Origin: Ruminococcus sp.
Lineage (GTDB): Bacteria; Bacillota; Clostridia; Oscillospirales; Ruminococcaceae
Assembly (NCBI GenBank): GCA_017529875.1
Contig: JAFXNC010000016.1
Coordinates: 62,001 to 126,000, forward strand
Direction of reading: 5' to 3'
DNA: 64,000 nt
The notes under the pieces are model-generated. The model did not search any database and was not told where the DNA came from. It saw only the letters and a program-made list of their open reading frames with translations. This document shows positions 52,464 through 59,789 of this stretch, piece by piece; position 1 is the stretch's first letter; each line of letters starts with the position of its first letter. The position numbers were made by a program, and so were the translations under genes.

Positions 52464-53531
52464 CTACCTTACCTCACAGCTGACCCCGCAGCTCACATCA
52501 AGCACGTTCATAAGCCCCTCAAAGCTCTCCCCGCAGTCCAGCCACAGCTGCGGACAGCGGGCTCTCACCGCCTTCGAGATACCGAGAAGATCGGTGCGGT
52601 GCTTTGTGCAGAGGGCGATGATGCGCTCACAGCGCGGCCTGAGCTCCTGCTCGCAGGCACGGCACAGCTCACCCTCGTCCAGCAGCCCCGTGACCAGATC
52701 CTCCGGGATACAAACACTGATACTGAACCGGCAGCGCCTCTCCTTTTCGGAGACCGAGAGGCTGCCGGTCTTTTCTTTTGCCCTGACAGTGATGCCCTGC
52801 CGGGTGATTTCCGGCACGGCGCCGTCACAGAGCAGCAGCGCCAGCCCGGAGCAGTCCTCCGCAGATAGCCGGAACTCCCGCCTGCCGTCCCGCAGCGCCC
52901 ATGCGCCGTCGGTGGTGACGGTCTTCTCCTTTTCGTCCCCGGAGGCATCGGTGACCTTGAGGACAGGCACTGCGAGGCTGCCGGTATCATCGGACAGGGC
53001 GGCAAGGAGGTCGCAGTCGGCGGTGACGGAGTTCTCGGCGCTGCGCTCGATGATGCTGACGAGGCTCTGCGCGGAGACCGCACCCTCCGAGAGCTCAGCG
53101 GATAGGAGCTTTGAGGCGCTGTCGTCGGTGAAGGCGAGCTTTGCGCCGAGGTAGGACTCCTTGCTCCTTATGAAGGGCGCCAGCAGCTCATAGGGCGAGG
53201 CGAGGTCGATGCCGGAGCCGAGGACAATGAGCTGGACGTGCCCGATGAACAGAAACTCTCCGAGCTTATTCTCGCAGCCGGTCATGGCGGCGGAGACAGT
53301 TTTTCCGGAGGCAGAGACAGTGAAGATATTAGCCTTGGCTGGATCAAGCTGGGTCTCGGTACCGGCGCTGTCGGGGCGGAAGATCTGGAGGGTGACGTTA
53401 AAGCCGTCCTCTGCCGGGTCGATACCCACGGCGTGTACCATAGCTCTGTCGAGGGAAGCGACGGTACTGCGGCTGCCGAAGGCGGAGAAGAAAAGCAAGG
53501 CAGAGATGAGAAAGAACCATTTACGGGACAT
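52464..53531 (-). CDS. gerAC: Ger(x)C-family spore germination protein, lipobox lost
   Basis: 355 residues. An early segment DRAMVHAVGIDPAEDGFNVTLQIFRP, a KTVSAAMTGCENKLGEFLFIGHVQLIVLG block and a C-terminal domain ending CEQELRPRCERIIALCTKHRTDLLGISKAV are typical of GerAC/GerBC. The family normally has a lipobox Cys followed by Trp-Asp (GCWD). Here the position reads FSAFGSRS with no Cys, so lipid anchoring is not expected. Third member of the gerA cluster but separated from gerAB by 550 bases of repeats. Confidence 0.85.
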   Translation of the reverse strand: MSRKWFFLISALLFFSAFGSRSTVASLDRAMVHAVGIDPAEDGFNVTLQIFRPDSAGTETQLDPAKANIFTVSASGKTVSAAMTGCENKLGEFLFIGHVQLIVLGSGIDLASPYELLAPFIRSKESYLGAKLAFTDDSASKLLSAELSEGAVSAQSLVSIIERSAENSVTADCDLLAALSDDTGSLAVPVLKVTDASGDEKEKTVTTDGAWALRDGRREFRLSAEDCSGLALLLCDGAVPEITRQGITVRAKEKTGSLSVSEKERRCRFSISVCIPEDLVTGLLDEGELCRACEQELRPRCERIIALCTKHRTDLLGISKAVRARCPQLWLDCGESFEGLMNVLDVSCGVSCEVR

Positions 53532-53543
53532 AAGACCTCCTAT

Positions 53544-54050
53544 TTTAAATGGGGGGCGGAGCCCCCCATACCCCCCGGCTTCGTCGGGGCCTTGGGTTTG
53601 GGGCGGCGTTCACTCCGTTCCCTTTGGTCGCTACGCTCCCGTCGGTCTCTTCGTTCACTCTGCCCCAAAGGCCCCTCCTCGCCTGTGCTATCTTAAATGG
53701 GGGGCGCTGCCCCCGGTTATCTAAATGGGGGGCGATGCCCCCCATACCCCCCGGCTCGTCGGGGCGCCGGTTTTGGCGCTGCGTTCTCTCCGCTCCTTCG
53801 TCGCTGCGTTCACTCCACGCCAAAGGCCCCTCCTCGCCTGCATTATTCATTATCTAAATGGGGGCTGTCGCCCCCGGTTTCTTGCGAGCTCGTCGGGCAA
53901 GAAACTTCCCCCCGGCTTCGTCGGGGCCTTGGGTTTGGGGCGGCGTTCACTCCGTTCCCTTTGGTCGCTACGCTCCCGCCGGTCTCTTCGTTCACTCTGC
54001 CCCAAAGGCCCCTCCTCGCCATTATTCACTATTCACTATTCATTATTCAT
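53544..54050 (+). repeat. Cluster of four GC-rich dispersed repeats
   Basis: Units at about 53544-53692, 53694-53716 (short), 53720-53848 and 53850-54030, all starting (C)TTAAATGGGGG or TCTAAATGGGGG. They hold palindromes such as GGGGGGCGGAGCCCCCC, then CCCGGCTTCGTCGGGG, GGCGTTCACTCCG, TTTGGTCGCTACGCTCCC and GCCCCTCCTCGCC. ATTCACT/ATTCATT tandem units end the block. Same family as 16356-16540. Confidence 0.93.
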
Positions 54051-54080
54051 TATTCACTAATTCTGTGCATCACTATGTGA

Positions 54081-54932
54081 TCATGTGTGATCGCTTTGTG
54101 CGATCTCTGTTCTCCCCAGCGCTGTTTTTCCGCAGCGTATTGCTCCTGCCGCAGCCCCCGCAGCCCCCAGCACCGTGCATAGCACCCATACCAGCAGCAC
54201 CAGCGCATCGAACCTCTCGATCACCGACGTCCGCGAGTACGACGAAAGACTGTCCACCGGTATCCCGAGTGCCGAGAATTCCCCCAGTACCCCCGCACAG
54301 AACGTCATAACCACGCCGCTCAGCAAAGCCCGCCCCCCGAGCCATACCGCCAGCGCTTTCCCCGGAGCCTTCACCTCGCCCCGCAGTATCACAAGCAAGG
54401 GTATCTCCCCGGACCTGACCAAAGCCCGCAGGAACTCCCGCCCGAACTGCCCCCGGGCATCCCGGACAGCAAGATGCAGGCGGTCAGCCTCGAACCTCTC
54501 CCCCGCACCCGCCATCAGCAGCGCCAGCACCACAAGGGTCATGACCACCGCCGCACAGGCAGCCCTCGCGCAGCCCCGCAGCCCCATGGACGCGCAGTAT
54601 ACAGCCCCCGCCCCCGCTGCCGCGATCACCGCAGGGGCAGAGTAGAAGTCCGGAAAGGAGTATCTCAGCGAATCGGCTGCCTCCCATAGCATCACCGCGA
54701 ATATCCCCGCCGAGACCGCCGCGCCTATCCCGCCTGTCACCCGGGAAAGCACCCTCCCCCGCACCGTCGGCAGCTTCACCAGCGGCAGACAGGCTAAAAA
54801 CAGTACCCCTGCCGCGCATAAGTCAGCCGCCCCGCAGATGAGCAGCGAGTCCCCCTCAGGGCGGAAGGCCGCCAGTCTCCACACCGCAAAGCAGAGCATC
54901 AGCGCCCCCGCCTGATATGACGAAATCCTCAT
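54081..54932 (-). CDS. gerAB: Spore germination permease-like protein (GerAB type, short)
   Basis: 283 residues, almost entirely hydrophobic, with about eight membrane helices. The start ISSYQAGALMLCFAVWRLAAF and the DALVLLVWVLCTVLG segment near the end resemble GerAB-type permeases. That family is usually about 360 residues, so this one is short by about two helices. It follows gerAA by four bases. In spores the AB subunit binds the germinant. Assignment rests on weak similarity plus gene order. Confidence 0.75.
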   Translation of the reverse strand: MRISSYQAGALMLCFAVWRLAAFRPEGDSLLICGAADLCAAGVLFLACLPLVKLPTVRGRVLSRVTGGIGAAVSAGIFAVMLWEAADSLRYSFPDFYSAPAVIAAAGAGAVYCASMGLRGCARAACAAVVMTLVVLALLMAGAGERFEADRLHLAVRDARGQFGREFLRALVRSGEIPLLVILRGEVKAPGKALAVWLGGRALLSGVVMTFCAGVLGEFSALGIPVDSLSSYSRTSVIERFDALVLLVWVLCTVLGAAGAAAGAIRCGKTALGRTEIAQSDHT

Positions 54933-54936
54933 GTTC

Positions 54937-56385
54937 TCACTCCCTGTAATCCGAGACCACGGTGTGCTCCTGCTCCAGACGGCGGCGGATCTTGCGGCTC
55001 AGAATGTCGGCGGCTCCGCTGCGGATAAAGGGCAGCAGCGGCGCGGTGTAGGGTATGCCCCGGTCGTTCATGCCGGCGGCGTTGGTCATGACCATTGCCG
55101 ATACCACCGCGATACCGAAGAACCCCGCCGTACCCCCGGCGCAGATATACACCAGTCTCAGCGCCGAGATCTGCTGGGACAGCCCCGGTATCACAAAGGA
55201 CGCCGTGGCCGTCAGACCCACGATTATCAGCAGCGGCGAGGAGATTATCCCGCTCTTGACCGCCGCGTCCCCGATGACCAGTCCCCCGGCTATGGAGATG
55301 GCGCTGCCCACCGCCTTGGGCATACGGACGGCGGCCTCCTTCATCAGCTCTAAAAGCACCGTGATTATCAGCATCTCCACAAACAGCGAATAGGGCGTGG
55401 ACCGCTCCGAGGCGGTGAGGTTCAGCAGCAGTTTAAGCGTCAGCATCTCCGGGTGATAGTTGGCAACGGCGACATAGATACCGGGGAACATCACCGCAAA
55501 GAAGAAGGCGATATACCGTATCAGCCGCATCAGTATGACAAAATAGGGCTTTGAGCAGGCGTCGTCCACGGTGCGGAAGTTTTCGGCGAACAGCGAGGGA
55601 CAGATCAGCGCGAAGGGCGTGCCGTCGATGAGCAGGGCGGCGCGGCCTTCGTTTATCTTTGCGCAGACCACGTCGGGGCGCTCGGTAGCCGACACCTCCG
55701 AGAACAGCCCGACACCCTCTTTTTCCTCCAGAAAGGGTTTCAGCGTCCCCGAGGCCAGCACTGCGTCCAGTCCCACCGAGCGTATGCGGCGCTTGATGTC
55801 GCAGATGAGGCTGCTCTCGGCTCTGTCGGAGAGGTAGCACAGGCAGATATCCGTGTTTGTCTTATTGCCGGCGGTGAGCATTTCCAGCCGCAGGGAGGGG
55901 GTCTTCATGCGGCGGCGCACCAGTGATATGTTAGACCTCAGCGCCTCGCAGAACCCCTCCTGTGAGCCCATGATGTTATGCTCGCTGGAGGGCTCGCCCA
56001 CGGCCTTTCTGTCATACCCCTGCACCCCGAAGGCAGCGGCGCCCCCGCCCTCCACGAATACCACCGCAAACCCTGAGAACAGCAGTGAAGCGGCCTCCCG
56101 GAGGTCGGCGGGGAGCTTTCTGTCGGCGGTGAGCAGCGCCCCCTCTGTGAGCAGGGAATAGAGGCGTTTGCCGTCACCCTCAGCGAGGGGAGCAAGGGCC
56201 GCCAGGGGTCTGAGCACCAGCTCGGAGATCAGCTCGGCGGAGGCCATACCCTCGATAGAGGCCACAGCGCACCGCACCCCGCAAAGCTCGGCCTGAGCGG
56301 TATTGAGGTCAGCGCTGCCTCCCATGAGCTTGCAAAGCCCGTCGATGTTCTCCCCCGCCTGCGGCGAGACTGTGTATTTATCCAT
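54937..56385 (-). CDS. gerAA: Spore germination protein GerAA type
   Basis: 482 residues from ATG at 56385, eight bases after GGGGG (GTG and ATG codons just upstream lie in that site). N-terminal soluble domain (about 1-270) with GFAVVFVEGGGAAAFGVQGYDRKAV and RPDVVCAKINEGRAALLIDG. A membrane domain with IRYIAFFFAVMFPGIYVAVANYHPEM and GGLVIGDAAVKSGIISSPLLI follows, diagnostic of GerAA. It forms a nutrient-gated channel in the spore inner membrane. It leads gerAA-gerAB-(repeats)-gerAC. Confidence 0.95.
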   Translation of the reverse strand: MDKYTVSPQAGENIDGLCKLMGGSADLNTAQAELCGVRCAVASIEGMASAELISELVLRPLAALAPLAEGDGKRLYSLLTEGALLTADRKLPADLREAASLLFSGFAVVFVEGGGAAAFGVQGYDRKAVGEPSSEHNIMGSQEGFCEALRSNISLVRRRMKTPSLRLEMLTAGNKTNTDICLCYLSDRAESSLICDIKRRIRSVGLDAVLASGTLKPFLEEKEGVGLFSEVSATERPDVVCAKINEGRAALLIDGTPFALICPSLFAENFRTVDDACSKPYFVILMRLIRYIAFFFAVMFPGIYVAVANYHPEMLTLKLLLNLTASERSTPYSLFVEMLIITVLLELMKEAAVRMPKAVGSAISIAGGLVIGDAAVKSGIISSPLLIIVGLTATASFVIPGLSQQISALRLVYICAGGTAGFFGIAVVSAMVMTNAAGMNDRGIPYTAPLLPFIRSGAADILSRKIRRRLEQEHTVVSDYRE

Positions 56386-56490
56386 GCGCATCACCCCCGG
56401 TATCAGTATGCCCGGGAGAGGGTAAGATTAATCACAGGGCGGATACTTAGTGAATAGAATACACAAGAACTAATCAACTCAGGTGATCTT

Positions 56491-57270
56491 ATGAATACAC
56501 TTCTTCTCTCCCTCGCCGCGACCGGATTTACCTTCGCCCTCACTGCCCTCGGCGCCGGCGTGGTGTTCTTTATGCGCCGGGAATCCACCGGCGAGGCTTT
56601 GCAGCGGGTGTTCCTCGGCTTCGCAGCAGGGGTCATGATCGCGGCCTCGGTGTGGTCGCTGCTCATACCCTCCATCGAGCAGGCCCGTGAACGCGGGCAT
56701 ATCCCCTGGCTGCCCGCTGCGGCAGGCGTTACCGCAGGGGTGCTGTTTCTGATGCTCTTTGACCGGCTAATGCCCTTCTTCCGCCCCGCAGACGCGATCT
56801 CTATACGCCGGGGGCTGGGCAGAACGACCCTCCTTGTCTTCGCCGTGACCCTCCACAATATCCCCGAGGGCATGGCTGTGGGGCTGGCCTTCGCCCTAAC
56901 CTCCGACAGCCGTCCCGGCTCTCTTGCGGCAGCGGCGGCGCTGGCTCTCGGCATCGGCATACAGAACTTCCCGGAGGGGGCTGCCATAGCCCTCCCCCTG
57001 CGCCAGAGCGGCATGAGCCGGAAACGCGCCTTCGCCTGCGGAGCCCTCTCAGGCCTCGTGGAGCCGGTGGCAGGTACCCTGACGGTGCTCACGGCGGGGC
57101 ATATCTCGGCGCTGATGCCCTGGCTGCTGGCCTTCGCGGCAGGGGCCATGCTCTATGTGGTGGTGGAGGAGCTCATCCCCGAGGCACATCTCGGCTCCGG
57201 GCATCTTGGCACCGCAGGGGTCATGCTGGGGTTCCTGATAATGATGATCCTGGACGTGGCGCTGTCCTGA
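56491..57270 (+). CDS. ZIP-family metal transporter
   Basis: 259 residues with about eight membrane helices. The metal-binding motifs HNIPEGMAVG (about residue 122) and GIQNFPEGAAIALPL (about 155) on helices 4 and 5 define the ZIP/ZupT family, which brings in zinc or other divalent cations. The ribosome site is AGGTGAT. Divergent from gerAA with 105 bp between them. Confidence 0.93.
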   Translation: MNTLLLSLAATGFTFALTALGAGVVFFMRRESTGEALQRVFLGFAAGVMIAASVWSLLIPSIEQARERGHIPWLPAAAGVTAGVLFLMLFDRLMPFFRPADAISIRRGLGRTTLLVFAVTLHNIPEGMAVGLAFALTSDSRPGSLAAAAALALGIGIQNFPEGAAIALPLRQSGMSRKRAFACGALSGLVEPVAGTLTVLTAGHISALMPWLLAFAAGAMLYVVVEELIPEAHLGSGHLGTAGVMLGFLIMMILDVALS

Positions 57271-57851
57271 GGGTCAGCGCCTGTGCATATCCCGGCAATA
57301 AGACTTCACTTCTTCGGGTGTGGGCGGCGCGAAGCGCATACTCTAAACTATTATGAGTTTTATTATTTGTTTTATTAATGTAAGGCGTTGGACTGCGGTG
57401 TAACTCTGCATTACACTTTGTGGTACTCTGCATAACACTCTGGTGTAACTCTGCATTACGATCTTTGTTATCCTGCGGAGTATGATCTTTTATCAGGACT
57501 GCAAGCTTGCGCCGTCTGCCGTTGGAGCCTTTTTCTGACTGCTCATATCGTCACATCCTTTCACTTATAGCCGGGAAAAGGGAAAAAGATGCACGCGGGT
57601 GTGCAACTTTTTCTGAAAGTTTCTGTTCTTTTCAGGCTTGGTGGGAAAAATAACGTACCCTGCTGGCCGGAGGCTTTTTAGTGGACAGGGAATAGCTATG
57701 GAGCGCCTCCGGCGATAATACGTCCGCTTTGCGGACACATTTATTATTCTTTCTTCTATATTCTTTATTCTTTCTTCTTTATTATCAGAGGTGGCTTTTG
57801 GGGAAGAATGGATAGCGGCACCGCAGCTGTTCACTAATTCCCCCCCAGCGC
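57271..57851. repeat. Gene-free region with short hairpin array and modular A/T repeat
   Basis: 57396-57480 holds three to four units of the hairpin array (GTGTAA-CTCTGC-ATTACAC, GTGGTACTCTGCATAACAC, GTGTAACTCTGCATTACG). 57700-57790 holds GCGCCTCCGGCGAT, GTCCGCTTTGCGGAC and TTATTCTTTCTTC units of the modular repeat. No gene is supported between the ZIP and TetR genes. Confidence 0.8.
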
Positions 57852-57880
57852 TTGCATATTCCCCCGCTATGTGGTATAAT
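57852..57880 (+). promoter_or_regulatory. Promoter of the TetR gene
   Basis: TTGCAT at 57852-57857, 17-base spacer, TATAAT at 57875-57880, 34 bases before the ATG. Confidence 0.82.
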
Positions 57881-57914
57881 AGTGCCATACTACCGAGAAA
57901 GGCAGGGCAGAACT

Positions 57915-58487
57915 ATGCCTGATAAGAAGACCGACCCCCGTACCGCTAAAACCAGGAGGGCTATTTTTGAAGCCCTCGCAGAGCTGCTTACCGAGAAGGA
58001 GCTGCGCAAGGTCACTGTCCACGATATCTCCGAAAGGGCGCAGATCAACCGCGTGACGTTCTATAACCACTTCCTCGATGTCTATGACCTCAACGATAAG
58101 CTCGAAACCGGCATCCTCACCGAAATGGGGATGCTCATGCTCCGGATGCAGGAGCTGCCCTCCGGCGAGATAATGTCCGCCCTCATCGACTATGCCGACA
58201 GCAACAGGCCGGTGTTCAGGCTCATATTCTCCCCCAACGTCACCGTGCAGCTCAGGACGAAGTTCGAGCGGCTCTTTGAGGGGGTGTTCCGTCAGACCCA
58301 GGCCGAAAAGCAGAACTCCGATATCCGGGATACCCTGCTCGAATACCGCTGCTGCTACCGCAGCCACGGCTGCCTTGCCGTGCTGGAACGCTGGGTGAGG
58401 GGGGATTTCTCGGAGCCCAAGGCCTTCGTCCTCGAAGCCCTTTCCGGCCTTGACCGCAATACCGAGGACTATCTGCTCGCCAACTGA
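57915..58487 (+). CDS. TetR-family transcriptional regulator
   Basis: 190 residues. N-terminal helix-turn-helix at 12-58 (RRAIFEALAELLTEKELRKV then TVHDISERAQINRVTFYNHF), then an alpha-helical ligand domain. The C-terminal half (ALIDYADSNRPVFRLIFSPN) resembles the TetR_C DhaS-like type. Targets are unknown; the phosphoesterase gene 34 bp downstream may share its transcript. Confidence 0.9.
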   Translation: MPDKKTDPRTAKTRRAIFEALAELLTEKELRKVTVHDISERAQINRVTFYNHFLDVYDLNDKLETGILTEMGMLMLRMQELPSGEIMSALIDYADSNRPVFRLIFSPNVTVQLRTKFERLFEGVFRQTQAEKQNSDIRDTLLEYRCCYRSHGCLAVLERWVRGDFSEPKAFVLEALSGLDRNTEDYLLAN

Positions 58488-58521
58488 CCCTGAGACCCCT
58501 TTCCGGAAGGAGGGATTGCAT

Positions 58522-59622
58522 ATGTCGGGCTGGAGGATAATATCCACATCCCTTATGATCGGCGGAGTACTGGGTGCGCTGTACCTGACCGCCGCAGTGC
58601 GCAGATTCGGCTTTGTGAAGCTGCTCTCCCGGGGGAAGAAGCCCCTGGGCTGGCTCATATCGGCGGCAGTCATCGGGGCGGTGTTCGGCCTCGTGACCCT
58701 GACCATGAGCTACATAAACGGCGTGATAGTGCTGCTCCACGCGGTGCTGTTCTTCCTGCTGTCCGGGCTTGTCATGCGCATAGTCAAAGCCGTGCGCAGG
58801 AAGGAGACCCGCCTTTACTGGCAGGGCATACTGGCGGTATCGGGGACGGTGATCTGCCTTGCGGCGGGGTACTACCTGTGCCACCGGGTAAAGCAGACCG
58901 ATTACAGCCTCACCACCGCCAAGGAGCTGGGCACGCTGAAAATAGCCCTGTTTGCCGACTCCCACATGGGCTCCACCTTTGACGGAGAGGGGTTTGCGCG
59001 GCATATGGAGACCATAGCTCAGCAGCAGCCGGACATCGTCATCATCGCGGGGGACTTCATCGACAGCGCCTCCGACACTGAGACTGTGAGAGCCGCCTGC
59101 CGTGCGCTGGGGGACATGGATGTGAAGTACGGCGTATGGTTCACCTACGGCAACCACGACAGCGGCAGGCGCCGCGGAGCAGAGTTCCCGGAGGGGAGCC
59201 TTGAAGCTGAGCTGGAGGCCTGCGGGGTACACGTTTTGGCTGACGAGGCGGAGCTCATCGACGGGCGGTTCTACCTGATAGGCCGCAAGGACGCCTCAGA
59301 CAAGAGCCGTGCGCCCATTGCAGAGCTTACGGCGGGACTGGACGGGAGCAAATTCATGATCGTATCGGATCACCAGCCCAACGACTACGACAACGAAGCG
59401 GCGGCGGGAGTTGATCTTGTGCTATCGGGGCACACGCACGGCGGGCAGCTGTTCCCGGCGACGTTTGCGGGGGAATGGTTCGGGATGAACGACAGCACCT
59501 ACGGATACGAGCGGCGCGGGGACACCGATTTCATAGTCACCTCGGGGATCTCGGACTGGAACATACAATTCAAGACCGGGACGAGCTCGGAGTATGTGGT
59601 GATAACAGTGAACGGCCAATAA
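58522..59622 (+). CDS. Membrane-anchored metallophosphoesterase
   Basis: 366 residues from ATG at 58522 after AAGGAGG. Three or four N-terminal membrane helices (1-125), then a calcineurin-like domain (about 140-365) with ALFADSHMG, IIAGDFIDSAS, YGNHDSG and VLSGHTHGGQLFP. This is the YkuE/YaeI-like group of membrane phosphoesterases, some of which act on lipid phosphates. The active site faces outside if the helix count is right. A strong terminator follows. Confidence 0.9.
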   Translation: MSGWRIISTSLMIGGVLGALYLTAAVRRFGFVKLLSRGKKPLGWLISAAVIGAVFGLVTLTMSYINGVIVLLHAVLFFLLSGLVMRIVKAVRRKETRLYWQGILAVSGTVICLAAGYYLCHRVKQTDYSLTTAKELGTLKIALFADSHMGSTFDGEGFARHMETIAQQQPDIVIIAGDFIDSASDTETVRAACRALGDMDVKYGVWFTYGNHDSGRRRGAEFPEGSLEAELEACGVHVLADEAELIDGRFYLIGRKDASDKSRAPIAELTAGLDGSKFMIVSDHQPNDYDNEAAAGVDLVLSGHTHGGQLFPATFAGEWFGMNDSTYGYERRGDTDFIVTSGISDWNIQFKTGTSSEYVVITVNGQ

Positions 59623-59633
59623 GAGAAAAAACA

Positions 59634-59682
59634 GAGCGCAAGCTGCAAAACCGTCAGGTTTTTTAGCTTGCGCTGCTTTTTC
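59634..59682 (+). terminator. Intrinsic terminator after the phosphoesterase gene
   Basis: AGCGCAAGCT, inner AAAACC/GGTTTT pairing, AGCTTGCGCT, then GCTTTTT. Confidence 0.88.
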
Positions 59683-59685
59683 CCC

Positions 59686-59714
59686 TTGACTTTTTTCCTT
59701 TTCTGTGCTATACT
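59686..59714 (+). promoter_or_regulatory. Promoter of the copper operon
   Basis: TTGACT at 59686-59691, 17-base spacer, TATACT at 59709-59714. Confidence 0.82.
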
Positions 59715-59720
59715 TATGGC

Positions 59721-59744
59721 ATACCCCTCCCCCGGGGGGTGTAT
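59721..59744. promoter_or_regulatory. CsoR-type operator
   Basis: Near-palindrome ATACCCCTCCCCC / GGGGGGTGTAT, just downstream of the -10 box, of the G/C-run kind bound by CsoR. The csoR gene is two genes downstream, so autoregulation is likely. Confidence 0.8.
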
Positions 59745-59789
59745 CCAAGCTTTTGTTGTACAGTATCTGATCATAGAAAGAGTGCTGCC

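Noticed and set aside
53544..54050. Several 100-150 codon plus-strand frames across the GC-rich repeats (PKAPPR, SLRSLCPKG peptides)
   Set aside because: The same peptides appear in different frames wherever the repeat occurs; they reflect repeat composition, not genes.
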